Source: Phalacrocorax aristotelis
Taxonomy: Eukaryota > Chordata > Aves > Suliformes > Phalacrocoracidae
NCBI RefSeq assembly: GCF_949628215.1
Contig: NC_134284.1
Coordinates: 4,059,850-4,123,849 of the forward strand
Reading direction: 5' to 3'
Length of the DNA stretch: 64,000 nucleotides
This document shows positions 1-13,065 of this stretch, piece after piece. A program made the translations under genes and the position numbers. A model generated the notes under the pieces. That model was not told where the DNA came from, searched no databases, and saw only the letters and a program-made list of their open reading frames with translations. Every line of letters begins with the position of its first letter. The first letter of the stretch is position 1.

Positions 1-3000
1 ATCAACAACAGTAGAATGCAAGTAACTGAAAGATCTAAAAATTCTATGTCCCATGGTGTTCATAAAAATACTGTTGTTGTTGTCTTTGTAATACATCAGA
101 AAAAATAGTACCTAGTAATGACAGATGTCTACTATACAACAAATGTAAAATTATCAGTCTGCAGAAGAGGAAGAAGCATTCAACAAATATTTATGTTCTG
201 GAAAGACGATAAGTTCTTATTTTACAGAAAAGGCAAAATACTTTCCATTGGTAACAAGTAGGGAGGCCATTAAATAGCAGCTATTTAATATTTTTAGATC
301 TGTAGGATTGGATAAGTTTACACCAACAAAACATTGGCTAAGAAACTCCATGAAACGCTACAGTTGACTTTTAACAAATCTTGACAAAGCTAATATTGCG
401 CCAACATCTTAAAAAGAAAAGTCTACATGGCTCTAGCCTATACTGCTGATGTGAATCCTGAATTAAGTAATGGTAATAATGTGATGTAACCAGTGAAGAA
501 TTGAAGGTGATAGCATAATGTAGAGGAATGTGGTTGTGTGGAAATCACTGAATCTTCATCTTGTTTTGTGATGGTATCACAGATTTGATTGTTAAATATA
601 CCTGCACCTGTTGTAGTCAGAATAAAAATCAGTCTGTTTGCTTAGTGAAGATATAACAGATTACTAGATTACAGTCCACAAGGAACAACAAGAAGAAGAT
701 ATTCCTAATAATCCAAAGGTTTTCAGCCCAACACAAAGAGGCATGGTATGAAGAGTTTGAAGCTGATGTTATATAAACTTCTGTTAGAAGTATATTTTAA
801 AAGCTACATTAATTAAACCATGGAACTGTTTATCAGAAGGTGGTCAATTCTTATTATTTGCAATCTCCAAAACAAAACCGGGTATCTTTCCCAAATACAC
901 TGTATCTTACATAGAACTCATAAGCATAGGGCAAAAGTTAGGTGATGCTTTTGTTGTTTGTCATGTCTTATGGCCCTAAAATCTGCAAAACTTAAATGAA
1001 AAGAAATTTTGTCATTAACTTCAGTAAGAATAGTTCCTCTCTAAGAACAACCTCATGTCAGGACTGAGGATAATCGTTTAAGATTATATGAGATAGAGCA
1101 AATGGCCAAATACTGAGCTGTTTGGATTTTGAAATCCAGCTATTCATTACAGAAATTGAATTGTCTCCATATTTAAGGCTTCATATTATTATTATTTACA
1201 GGGTGTAACTTCTCAACAGCAAGATCTATTAGTAGAAGTAAAAATATCTTCTAAAGGCAGAGAAAAAGGCAGCCCCAGTGCACAAGAAATTTAAAACCAC
1301 TCTGAACAGAACACTAGAAAATATACGACCAAGTATAATCCTGTACCAGCATCAGGGAATGGGCAATATATCTGCTGAACAAGGGGCCAAGGTGTCTGCG
1401 TCAATGCAGATCAACCCTGCTATCTGACACTTGAGGCTACCTGTTCTACCATCCTCCGAGAGTCTTATGTCACGACCTAACAGACCTAGTCACTGAAACG
1501 GACTCAAAATATTTAGTTTGGCAGATATTCTCTCTCTGAGTGCTTCCCACATTTAGCAGAGGTTTGATGGGGCATCCTAACTCCAACAGTTCTGTAACTC
1601 CAGAATTCAGTGCTGATACTGGGTCATTGGTTGGGTTGTAAGATCATTTTTACCAAAGACTGAAAAAACCCCTTTTATTCCTCTCTTCATCCTATTCTAA
1701 CCAGACTCAGAAAACTCAGTATGTATTTTCATAGTGCATGAAGAAGTAAGAGACAAACAACTTTAACTAACATTTTATCATTACTTTCTTTTGATAATAC
1801 TTGTGGAAGAAGTAGTTGCTCTGTGCCAAATTACAGACCACTGTTTGAATAAAATCTCTTTACCTAGGGATTCTTCCCACCTCTTCATATATTTGCATTT
1901 ATCTTCCAAATCTATTTTAATGAGCTCTATATAAAAATGAGAGCTCATACTTCTCGAGCCTGATGAACGGGTAATTACTGTTTTGATTCCCATGAGAGGT
2001 CTTTGAAAACCCATCTTGTCATGGAAGTTAAGGGCATAATGTTTTAATTGTAGGTAAGAGAGTGCTGGGGTAGTGCTTAAGATGAATATTCTACCATGTA
2101 GCCATTGTCCAAAATATCTTTACACAAATGACGTATCAATTGTGATACAGCTCTCACCTGTATGTTAAAAAGAGGTCAGGTTTTTCTGCCAGAGAGTTGC
2201 AGCTATCCTCTCTCTACTAAACTAAATGCCAATTTTAGTGTTTCTCTGCTTCATGAGTTTGGAATCAGATAGAAAATGGTATGCTCTACTGATAAAAATT
2301 CAGGTCCGTTCTTAATTCATTAGCTTCTGGCAATTAGCAGGAGCACCTACATAAATAAAGACAGGAGAAAATTATTCTTTCAACCTATTTTTGGTGTTTA
2401 TGAGCTGGAATCAGGTAAGAACCTCAATCTTTTACTTCCGTTTCAAAAGGGCCATGGGATTCTTGTGCTGCTCGATATTGGATTAAAAGATGCCAGTTCC
2501 AGAAACCTTCCCCCTACACCAGCTGTTAGACAGATGACGCAGTGGGGGCATGCATAGGTAACGGGTGCAGCAAATTCTGCCTGCCCTGAGGCACAGTGCC
2601 TCTGGGACCAGTGCTGCAATGGGTAAATTCTGTATAGCAACAGTAGTAACAGTGGAGTAGAGTCCAAGTTTTCCATAGTAAATAGAGATTATTAGGCCCG
2701 TTTCAATCCTGTTTTTTTTAAAAAAAAAAACAACAAAAAACAACTTTCGGGTCAGGGTCAGGCAAGAATTGAGAACAGAAACTTGGCAAAGCAGGGATTT
2801 GGGGGCCCAGTTTGGAAGCAGAGAAGCTTCCAGCTGAGCCATGCACATGTGACATAGCTCCTGGAAAAGCAGCTGGAAGCGGAGCCTCCTACCGTTAATT
2901 TTTAGCCATTAGTTCAGGAACTGATTGTTTTAACACCTAGTTTTCCCAGATCGGATTGTATCATCCCTTGCATGGAGCATATTAAATGAAATAATTTGAG

Positions 3001-3450
3001 ATTTCATGTCAAATTAATGACTCATGCTTAAGTGCCAAAATGAAAAATGTTATTCCTTTTAACAATTTTCTAAAGAAAATTTAAAATTTTACTTCACTTC
3101 AAAATACATCTCTTTTTAATTTTTGAGGGCAATAACTTTTCTTTAGAGAAAAATGAAACAAAATGGTTTTCCTCAGATTAAAAGCAACCTTTTGGTTAAT
3201 CCAAAAGGAACGTTTTCCAGTCTGCATTTCAGAAATAAAAGAAAAAATAATTTAGCTTTGGGTTGACTCAGAAGGTGTATTTTTTCAATTTCTTTTTCAG
3301 CATCAAACCAAAAAAATGGATTTTATTTGCTCAGTTCTGTACACAGATACAAATGGAGCCTGTGAGAGAGACAGGTGCTCAGCATCTTTGAAAATCAGGC
3401 CATTAAAGTAATGATTTTACACTATTGATCTTAAAGAGAAAGGAAATTGT
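1..3450. other. Intergenic DNA, no gene seen
   Basis: AT-rich sequence far upstream of MEIS2. The open frames here are short (under about 125 codons) and carry no recognisable domain, and I see no splice-linked coding pattern. A short stretch around 3370-3405, reading like GTGCTCAGCATCTTTGAAAA followed by TCAGGCC, resembles a fragment of an old interspersed repeat common in sauropsid genomes. Otherwise nothing can be assigned. Confidence 0.6.
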
Positions 3451-3454
3451 ACAA

Positions 3455-4342
3455 TGAATATATTTAGAGATGATACCAAAATAGGAAGGACTGGAAATAG
3501 CAAACATCAGAGGAGCTTAGAAAGCATTAAAATGAATATGATTTAATGTGGATAAATGTAAAATAATACACGTGGAAGAAAATACTATCTGGCGTAAAAT
3601 CAAAGGAACATTCTACAGGAAGAACAGTCATGTGGAAAAGATTTGGGGTGAGAGATAAGAACATATTGGACACGAGGTTTCAATTTAACGACGTTGCACA
3701 AGTAGCAGATCTATTCATGAAAACAGAGAGATATGAATTAAGATTTTGATTTGCCTATTGCTAATGGTTGATGCAGGGTTCTATTTCTTATCATTAGCCA
3801 AACTCTCTGCTATTTGGAGAAGTCAATTTATACAGAACAGCCTTTAAAATTTTTTTTGTTCCATTACCTTTCTGCAAATAAATTCTTCTGCTATTATGTT
3901 CAGTATGCACAGCAAGTGTCTTAGAGAGAATCCAGGAAATGATGACAGAAACAAGTATTACAAGGTGTGATCTATTTTGTGAGAGGCTAAGGGTACTTCA
4001 TGGTCAGAGCTTAAGGAAAAGAAGCTATGATAACAGTCTTTAAACATTTAAATGGCAATAGTCCAAAAGGAGGGAGAGATGATTAACTCAGGTTGAAAAT
4101 GGCATGTTAAGGAACAATAACTTGAAAGGGGAAAGAAACGTGTATATAAAAATTAAAAACAAAATTTAAGTCACAAGGACAATGAGATGAAGAGAAAATT
4201 GACCCGAAAGGTAGTTAATGCATCGTGTCTACAAGTGCCTCAAAGGAAATTTAATAAAACCTCGAGGGTATTTACAGTGACGAGCTTTCCATGTAGGGCA
4301 TTGGACTATTCTACCTAGATGATCTTTTCCACTTGTTCCAGA
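3455..4342 (+). mobile_element. Decayed CR1-type LINE fragment (reverse-transcriptase 3' part and 3' end)
   Basis: The stretch starts with a segment whose + strand reads F-R-D-D-T-K-I, a relic of the FADDT(K/L) catalytic motif of CR1/L3-family reverse transcriptase. It continues with pieces that follow the usual order of the element's 3' end: a GGATAAATGTAAAATAATAC segment (about 3550), GTGGAAAAGATTTGGGG (about 3632), GAGAGGCTAAGGG (about 3980), a diverged leader before the 3' end, and finally TTGGACTATT...TAGATGATCTTTTCCACTTG (4300-4337), which resembles the CR1 terminal segment. Many stops and indels are present, so it is an old, dead copy, truncated at its 5' end as is normal for LINEs. 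The exact subfamily (CR1 or L3-like) cannot be decided by eye. It supports a sauropsid host but does not prove it. Confidence 0.72.
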
Positions 4343-4950
4343 TTTAAGGCAGTTTGTGTTTTGCTGTGCTTTTTTTAATTGTCAGAACTTCAAGGTTTTT
4401 TTAGTATTTGCAAGGCTGGTAAGAAGAAGGGTACGCTTTTGCTTTGTTACTATTTTCCCAATTCAGGCTCATAAGGCTTGACCTGGAAAAACAGAAGGGA
4501 TGTCAGGCACTGTTGGGTTTATCGGATGTGGCATTTTTGCAGTGATGTTCAGATACTTCCGTGACCACGCACAGCAAGCAGGGGTCTGAAACCCCCAAGC
4601 CCAAGACTGCTGGTTTCAGAACCTTGACGTTTTTGTTAAAAGGTGTCTCAGTTAATGAATTGTTCTGCACAAAGGAAATGTTCCAGAGCTTCTTCAGATG
4701 CAAGAATGCAGCTCAGAACCAGGTAGCTTCCATTTCACAGCTTCAAGGGGTTTTCTGCAATAGTACAAGATCTGATTTTCAAATGAATATAGAGTTTCTG
4801 GAGAACAGGATCACAGTCTCAGATAAAAATAAAAAAAAAGTAAGAAAAATTCTCCAGGTTTCTTCCCCAGCATACCCCTGCTCAATCCAAGCCTTGCCTG
4901 CAGGGATTTTAAGATGGAAATCACATGGCTAACATTAAAATCTTGTTAAA

Positions 4951-5050
4951 GGATTAGGGGCCGCATCCTGAGCCAGGTTAAATTGAATGCAGTTCCATTG
5001 ACTTCAGTAGAGTTTTACCCTTTCGCAGCAATTGAGGATCTGACCATAAA
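4951..5050. repeat. Old interspersed repeat fragment (CATTGACTTCAGT type)
   Basis: Contains CCATTGACTTCAGTAGAGTT flanked by GGGGCCGCATCCTG on the left and GAGGATCTGACC on the right. The core CATTGACTTCAGTGGGAGTT with outer GGGCC(T/A)GATCCTGC ends recurs at least four more times in this window (39.5, 40.9, 43.9, 58.8 kb). I do not know the family name with certainty. Such fragments are frequent in bird, crocodile and turtle DNA. Confidence 0.5.
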
Positions 5051-5464
5051 AATGTCTGGGGCTGGTTTATTACAGGAATGGATAGGTATGTTCAGATTTG
5101 ATTTCTGGCTCCAGGTTTTCTGTTATAGTTGTCTAGTTCTTGATAAACTGAAAGAAAAAATTACATGCAGAGTCAAATACTTGAAAGAGCCTTACGAAAT
5201 AGGAAATGCAAGAGGAAAACTTGCCAATGCAACATTGTGTTGTCTCATTTTCATGCATTATGCCACACATTTTAATTGCGTGTTCATACACATTTTTTTC
5301 ACAAAACTATTGCCCCCTTTGTGTATTGGCTGGAATGAGGGTCCTGTTCTATATTTCCTTTTATCTTTTTCACTCTGTGTGTGGGTCCCAGCCTAATTTA
5401 CAATCCTGCCATCCAAACCCTACATAAAATACACAAATTATTCATTGCTTTTCCATAGTGACTC

Positions 5465-5610
5465 GTTAATTATTTTTATGGCATCTTATGAGAAAAATAT
5501 TATCATTCCCTTTCCACAGATGAGAGAACTGAGACAGGAAAGGAATGTGGCCACTTTTGGGCCACAAAACAGATCAGTGCCAGGCCCAGAGCTCCTGGCT
5601 CTCAGCTTGT
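5465..5610 (+). repeat. MIR-like SINE relic
   Basis: The sequence TTCCACAGATGAGAGAACTG followed by AGACAGGAAAGGAATGTGGCC matches the MIR/CORE-SINE consensus around ACAGATGAGGAAACTGAGGC. It is preceded by a CTTATGAGAAAAATATTATC segment (consensus CCTATGAGGTAGGTATTATTATC) and followed by a GTGCCAGGCCCAGAGCTCCTGG segment (consensus ...GGCAGAGC...). Diverged and incomplete. Confidence 0.65.
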
Positions 5611-8600
5611 ATTTTTTCTTCCCGAAAGGAGAGGAGTAGCCACACTCTCAGCTTCCAGTATATGCACCCGCAGTCATGAAGCTATTCCAAAAGGCAGGAC
5701 AAAAATACTGCAGTGGGGACACTCAACTAATGACAAACACAGTGGTCACCTGTAAAAATTCTATTTTAACGCCACTTACAGAATTTCTGTCATAGCAACA
5801 AATATAAAAAGCTTTTCAGGGTCTACAGCTTAACCACTTGATCATACTTCAAGTTTGTAAAATCCCCTCGTATTTTATACACTTTTTTTCTCTCTACACA
5901 ACATGAAGTGGGGCTTCCAGCAGCAGCCCTCCTTGCAGCACGAAGAATCTTTGGCAAGTACCTGGTTTTGTCATGTTAGAACTCTGAATATAATGGAAAT
6001 TTGTCATTATTTATTAAATGTGTGTTTTAATTACTTTTAAATTATATCTGGAATTTCTGAGTCTCTGGAGTGTGGTACCATCTTGCAAAAAGTATGAAGT
6101 AATGTGTAAGCAACTTTGCTTATAGACTGGAACCTCAGCTCCTTCTATATAAGCACCTTCTGTCCTGCTTCATTAATAATACGCAATACTAATACGCAAT
6201 ATAGTCAGTTGATCTCACAGTCTATCAGACACACATATCCCAAAGAAATGTTTGTTGTATTTGTTCCTGAAAACTGGTTAAGAGGTGATGTATCTAAAAG
6301 TTTGGGTTTTTAAAATGTGGTTATTTATACAACTACATTAAATCATATGGAACTGTTATCTGCATACTTTTTTTCATCTCAATATTTTATCTTTGTTACA
6401 ATAACAAAAAGTTGTACTGATCCAGGGTATATCAGTCATCCGCTTGCTATAGACACTTTTGATATTGTTCATTGCAAGATGTTGACGCTTCTCTGTGGCA
6501 GAGATGGAAGAGATTCCCTGCAAAAGTATCTAGAGGACCTGCTCACTCATTTGATCGGTCTTCTGTTGGATCCACCAGGATCCTGTTTTGTCCTTTTGAG
6601 AGTTTTTTATAAGCAACTAAAAGAGACAGATATATTTAAAGGTAAGGTTGCATCTCTTTTTCACCAGAGGATATGATCTCTCCTATGTTAGCAGTACGAG
6701 AGTGCTGAACATCATAGGAAAGGCTGTATTTACAGTACTTTTGGCTGGAACTAGAAATAGAAATGTCAGAAGATACACGAGGAAACATGTGCTTGGGAAA
6801 TTTTCAGTCCGAAGGTGCAGATTAAAGAGCTTCAGGACTTTTTCTAAAAAACTTCGGGATAAACAAATGAACTTTAAATACTTACTCAAATGCCACCTCT
6901 TGGAAGGTTAAAGCTGACTGGAAGCTAGATTATAATCTTCGGTCACATTGATCTCACCAATACAAGGGCATTAATCTGAAGTAAACTGCAGATTTAGCTG
7001 TTATAAGGCAATACAGCTTCTCCAGATGTTGCATTTCAGCAATGAGTTTCTCTCAACGTTGGATTTTCAAAATGGATATTCAGGAGTGTTCTAAACAGCT
7101 GTGCTCTGTCAGGACAGGCACCTTTTAATCTACCACATCACAATTCAGGGTTGTTTTTTTTTTATCCTAAACCCTTTGAAAGGGAGGCTACATCAGACAG
7201 AAAAGATATTGTACCCCTCAGGTAGAGTAAATGATGCACAGCAGCCACCTTAGAAGCAAAGACACTAGGCAGATGGATGGACATATATACTCTTACAAAT
7301 ACCTGCTAACAGCTTTGCTAATCTAAAGGTCAGAAAGCAAAGAGCAATCCAGAACATCAACTTGGTTGTGGATACTCCTCCCCAGAGGACATGTTTTTCA
7401 AGACTCTGTGAAATCAGGTTGGCAGCTTATGAAAGATGTAATCTTGCTCCCACATGTCTCATGCAAAACCACAGGAAATAGCACTCATGTTCCTCGCACC
7501 AGAAGTCAAGACACACATAATCAAGTGCCATATAGCCCCTTACTATAATGTGTAGCCAGGAGGCTTTGGCTTGTTATCTGTGGTCAGACAATATGTGTGA
7601 GTGAGCATACAGAATATTTTTGTTCATCTGTGAAAATTATTTCTTCATTGTCACCATCATGGAGGTGCTTTTATGATTCATCCTTCAGTTAGTTGCTTTT
7701 CTGGACACATTCTCCCTTCTGATGGCCCGCAGGCACATTGCAATCGTTCTGCATGGGTACTTAATGCCAAAATGGGATAGGTAGTACTGATTCAACTCTC
7801 TTTTTGACCACTTTACACTTCATTTACACCAGTATAAATGCACCAAAATGTGAAAGCAGAATATCATCAGAACTAATTCTCCAATGGGCAATTTACAGTC
7901 TCACTTCTGCAACAGCTATATTTAGCAATTTTTAAGGAAAATAAGAAAAATGAAATTGCTGAACAAAAATGATTGAAGCCTTATTACAGCAAAAAGCTAG
8001 ATTATTGTGTAGGGCTGATTTTTTAGAATATGTACCCCTTTCAAATTCTAAAAATGTGTGTCTATTTTAGACATTTGTAAGGCATTTGGCAAGCACTGCT
8101 TAGAAGATGATAGCGAAATTTAATTTTAAAGTTTGAGAAGCTTAGTTTAGGTCAGAAATGGAAAGCTATTTGAAGAGCTCAGCCTCTGCTGTGAAGGACA
8201 CGTCTCAAATCATGCAGGTAACAGGAATTAATTCCTGGCAATTTTCACTAATGCGAACTTAGACAAGACAGGATATTGCGAACTATAAATTACACACCTA
8301 AGCCAAAGCTTGAGGTCCAGTTTAGTTGCCTAAACCCATTAGCTGGCAGTTTTGCATACTGTCTGTCCAGAGAACACCAGTTCTAGCAGGCAATATTCAT
8401 TCTTTAAAATCAATGTTCCTTTGAGTGTTGTCATAATCTCCCCAGTTCTGTCTGCAAAAATCTAAAACTCTTGTTATAGTTCCGAGACTAAAGGTGAAAG
8501 GATCTACATATTCAGATCATGATTCTTCTTCCTGCGAATCACGTTTTTCACCATCCTTCTTTCTCAGGACTCCATATGAGCACTCTGGAAATCTGAGGGC

Positions 8601-11600
8601 TCCTAAACAGAAAGGGTAGAGAGGAAACTATTGGAAGAGACACAATGTGAGACGTAGCTTCCTCTGATCCATCCGTAGCTATTGTGGGAAATGTGAATCC
8701 CAGAAGAGAGCCACTGGCTAGGGAAGCTTGAAAAATAAATATGGATGTAGCAGCATTGCCAAAGGAAGGAGTGAGGTGCCAAGAACCTAGAGCACAGGTG
8801 AATGCGTAAGATCTAGCTCCACACAGATGGTTTTGGACTCTGGAATCCAGCAGGTCTGAGTCGTTTTCGCAGTCCATTCTGCCACAGAGTAGAGAAAGGG
8901 TAAGGCTCACCTGCACTGTAACAATTCAGGAGCCATTTCTATATGGAAAACCTTTGGGAAATATAGTCCCTTTAGTTTCTTCCCTAGGGTTTTTACTGCT
9001 AGAGGGGACAATCAAGCCCAGAGACCTATTACACACAGATTATCCCCTTAATTTCATTCCAACAGCTATTGGTCTCTCTCTTCCTGCACTTGTTCCAAAC
9101 ACACAAATGTATCTTATTTTGATTGCCGCATAAAAGGGTGTCCCTTTTCACTGCATTAAAGCCTAACCTTCAAAATCAAATTTTCCTTATAAAATAAAAG
9201 GGAAATATATTTGATGGAGGAAATTGCAACTAAATTAAGATCAACGTTAGATAAACAAATCCTTAAATGGCTGCTAGCTATTGATTTACCTTCTGAACTG
9301 ATTTCTCTGGCTCAGAAACTCTTTCCCACGCTTGGTGGGGAATACACATTTAAACCCTAGGGTTTGGTCTACACTAGGGAAATTTCTCCCAAATTGTCAG
9401 CAGTTTTAGAAGTGATTTGCCAACGCAGTTTTAAAAGTAAGTGGAATTGTTGTTTAGGCTTCACTGTGTTGGAATCAAGTAAGAAGAGTTTGGATTGTTT
9501 GGTGCTTCATCTGTCCAAGGACTTGAACTGGCTTTTAAGGAAGAATTCAAGAGCCCATATTAAGAAGTAATGACACTCCCGGGAGCTCTGAGTGGCACTG
9601 AGCCTCTGAATTCACAGCTTTCTGCATTGCTTCCAGTGTTCCTGGGATTTTTATCATATTTCACAGAAAGAAGAGAGTTTTTTTGGAACGCGCTGCTTTT
9701 AGGCACCAAACTCATGCAACACTTGATAGGTGCAGACTGCAAGTGTTTTAACATAACATAGTGCAGGCTTTTATGAATTTGTGTCCCAACAGATAACTTC
9801 AACCAGTAAGTAATGTTAAAAAACGCAGACTGTCAGACTTTCTAGGTAATATTGTCAATACTATTGACAATAATATGGTTCTGCATTAGGCCTTCAAGTA
9901 AATTTCTGTTTAAGTATAACATCTGTTAACATGCAAATTTGAAACTTGACCCTATAGTCACATTTCTTCAGGTCAATATTTTTATCATACATCCTGAGTA
10001 ATTTTATAGCACCAAAGATGACTGCACACCATGACGAAACAGCTGTTACTTTCAAAAAGTCTTTTATTGTAAACTCAGAAAATTTGTGGTATTAACAGCT
10101 TCTGTATGAAGAAAAACTGAAAAGAAAAAAAGAAAAAGCCTTCTCTACCTTCTGTATTATGAAAAGGACAGTCTTAGAGTTTTGCTTTAACTATCCTGAA
10201 AGTACTTATGTAACTGCATTTTGATGGGCACAGATGCAAGTTTTCTATTAAACAACAGCTGTATTTCCTGGAGGGGAGGCCCTTTTAATAGCAAAAAAGT
10301 TTGTAGAGTAAGCATTTAGCTCTGCTTTCTCCAGTAGATGTCACTTGCAGTACATAATAATTCATGTAAAGAAGTCAGAGTATATAGAAATGCGTTGCTT
10401 TCCTTGAAATATGCAAGCCAAATTAAAAAGCCATTTTAGTGCCCTGTGTATGTAGTAAGTTTGGCATTTGGTTTATTTTAACAGATGGCATTGAAATAAC
10501 AAAAGGTAAAGCATTTTTGTTTCCAGTTGATCAGTGCGGATTATGTCTCTATCTCCCGTAATTTAAAATAACAGAAGGAGACAAATTTACTTGTTGACAC
10601 ATGCGAAGTCTGGGTCACACATGACCTAATATTGTATTGACAACTAGGATTTGGCAATTACCAGATTTACTCTAAAGAGAAAATGTATTATGTAATTATT
10701 TTTTACTTCAGAAGCATTAGCATTTTGTATGAAATTTTGTAAGGAAATATTATATACCCTAACAGCAGAGCTGTTTTCTTGCATCAACAAAGGAGAACTT
10801 CTGGGTATATTATGTATTTAAGGGAAGCTGTCTTGCATTATAGCTGATCAGAAGTGTAAACGATGTTCTAGGAACTTCCTATATGATTTCTATTAATTTT
10901 TAATCAATTTCTTTTACTATAATGATAGTGTAACAACACTCTTCACTCAAATCACTATGGGCTTACGTACGTGCAAAAACCTCATCTTTGGGCCGTCAGT
11001 GCCTCAGGGATACGCTGTGCCTCCATGATCTCAAGGTCACTGCTGATGGTGAATTATCTGCAAAGGTTCACGTTTTATAGCTTACATCATTTTCCTTGTC
11101 TCCAACTGACATGTCAGCCAAGACTCTATGTTATAGGATTTAGGCACTAGTGGTTCATTTGTTGGCTGATCACAGTGTTTGATGTCTCCTGTTTGAAGCC
11201 ATCCCTCCTCTGCTCACCCTAGCAGTCCTTCCTTTCATCAGGTACAAGACTGTTAGGACTGCTCTGTTCATTCCCATGCCACTCTCTATTACATGGATGA
11301 GGTGACTAGGAGACCCAGCTTTCGACTTTGGCCTTCTCCTTTTTCCTTCCTGGATTCTGATCAAAGACCCACAGAAAAATCCCAGCACAGGTTAGTTTAG
11401 AGAGAGGGATAAAAACTAGCGATGCTGTCTTCTCATCTTATTCCCAGCTCATTCCCCTATCTCCCCCAGGCAACCACAGACAAACACAATTTTGAGAATT
11501 TTCAGAAGGAATGTCTACCCAAGTAGGCAAGAACCACAGAGGCGTGGACATGAGCCCCACTACTACACCTTTGCTCTCTCCCACAAGAGACTTGAATAAT

Positions 11601-12937
11601 TCAAATGTGGATAAACCACATCCTGCTCAGGAGAGAGGTTAAGGAACGTACCACTGGAGAGTAGTGGAGATCGTTAAACCTTTGTCCCTCATCCCCAAAG
11701 AAACCTGGTGTACACAGTAAATGGAAGGAGAAAAGACTATAAATACAATAGAAAAAATGTTTTCTCCAAAATGCAACTGCAGGTGAAATACTGCATAGGA
11801 AACTCAAAAAGCAACTACTGCCAAGTTGGTCCTAGTGAGAGCTACATGCTGTCCCTTTTTGTCTGACACAAGGCGAGGAAAGGAGGTGGGAAACAGACAG
11901 CAAAAGGTGATCATGCAGAAAAAAATGCAGTCATGGGATCTTTCTTGTCAAAAAGAACCTGGGAGGAGGCATGCTTGGTATAACTCTAGCTCACATACAG
12001 GGAGCGAGGTCTCTCTTTATTCAATCTGGTGATTCATAAGAGAGGTGTGGGGTTCAGGTGGTCTGATATGAGCTGCCCTGCATTGCCTACTTCAGGTCAC
12101 ATATAACATATTAGGTCTGTAAAAGTTTATATCCCCATTCACAGGCCAGAAATCAGTATCAGTAGACTTAAAGAAGGACTTAGAAATGACCAGTAGAGGC
12201 AGTTTGTTGGAAAGATATAGAGCACTCCACAAAGGACAGAGAAAAGAAAGAAATCTGGGAATAAAGTGGAAGTAAAAATCCTGATAAAATTAATCAGGTT
12301 TCTGTGGACTGTAGAGACTTATGATCTTTGGCTGCATTAATTTTTGTTCATTTTTTTTCTATATTCTTCAAGAAAAAGGAATTTGCCAGAAAATAAAAAT
12401 AACCCAACCCTTTGAAACTTTGACCTGACACAGGCTTTTGGTATTCTTCTGCTCAACTGAAGAATGGCCTGTAATGGCATTGAGCTGTTTTCATAAGTAA
12501 TGCAATAGCTGCTCCGAGATGAGCACATCCAGGAGAACCACATTTATTTTGAGCGTCATTCAGATTCCATTGTGATGGGTGCAACCTAAGTCTAAAAAGT
12601 GTATTGGTATACCAAATACCAGTACCGATAAATACCAAAAGAGTTTTGGTATTTATTTCCTTTGCTTACAGACACACATTTACAGTTTTGACAATAATTT
12701 GTAATGTAAAGAGATGGGAATGTCTCATTTAAATGAAGATAATGTGTTTTATTGAAGGTGCAAGAGGTTATGAACAGACAAACAAAAACCACAGGATTGT
12801 GTAATCTGAAGATAGAGATTTGAATCTAGTGATGCTCTTGAACAGGGATTACAAAGTTAATATACTGGGCATATACTGACACCACTTCATCAGGGGATCT
12901 CATGTTCTGCCATGTCACAGCACCACAAAAATATGTA
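5611..12937. other. Intergenic DNA, no gene seen
   Basis: AT-rich unique-looking sequence with only short frames. A small TTTACACCAGTATAAA segment near 7823 looks like another old interspersed repeat fragment, and a perfect inverted repeat sits at 9850-9872 (listed separately). I find no domain-bearing frame and no promoter-like CpG cluster. Confidence 0.55.
9850..9872. repeat. Perfect 11-bp inverted repeat containing TGTCA/TGACA
   Basis: TATTGTCAATA, a single C, then TATTGACAATA: the arms are exact reverse complements. Each arm includes TGTCA/TGACA (MEIS/TGIF half site) and ATTGT/ACAAT (SOX-type core). It could be a paired protein site or a chance AT-rich palindrome. Confidence 0.8.
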
Positions 12938-13065
12938 TTGTGAGCTTCATTTTATAGGTATGGAGGGAGGTGTACAATCAGCTCTGATAAGCCTGGCCAG
13001 TCAGTGGGAGAGCCAGAAGGAAATCTAATACTGTTGATTTCAAGCTCTCTGCTATGCCCACAAGA
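12938..13065 (+). repeat. MIR-like SINE relic
   Basis: TGAGCTTCATTTTATAGGTA is followed by GGAGGGAGG, then GTCAGTGGGAGAGCCAGAAGG, and finally AAGCTCTCTGCTATGCCCAC. This is the order of the MIR consensus (CATTTTACAGATGAGGAAAC, GTGGCAGAGCCAGGA, GCTCTTTCCACTATGCCAC). It is strongly diverged, on the + strand. Confidence 0.5.
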
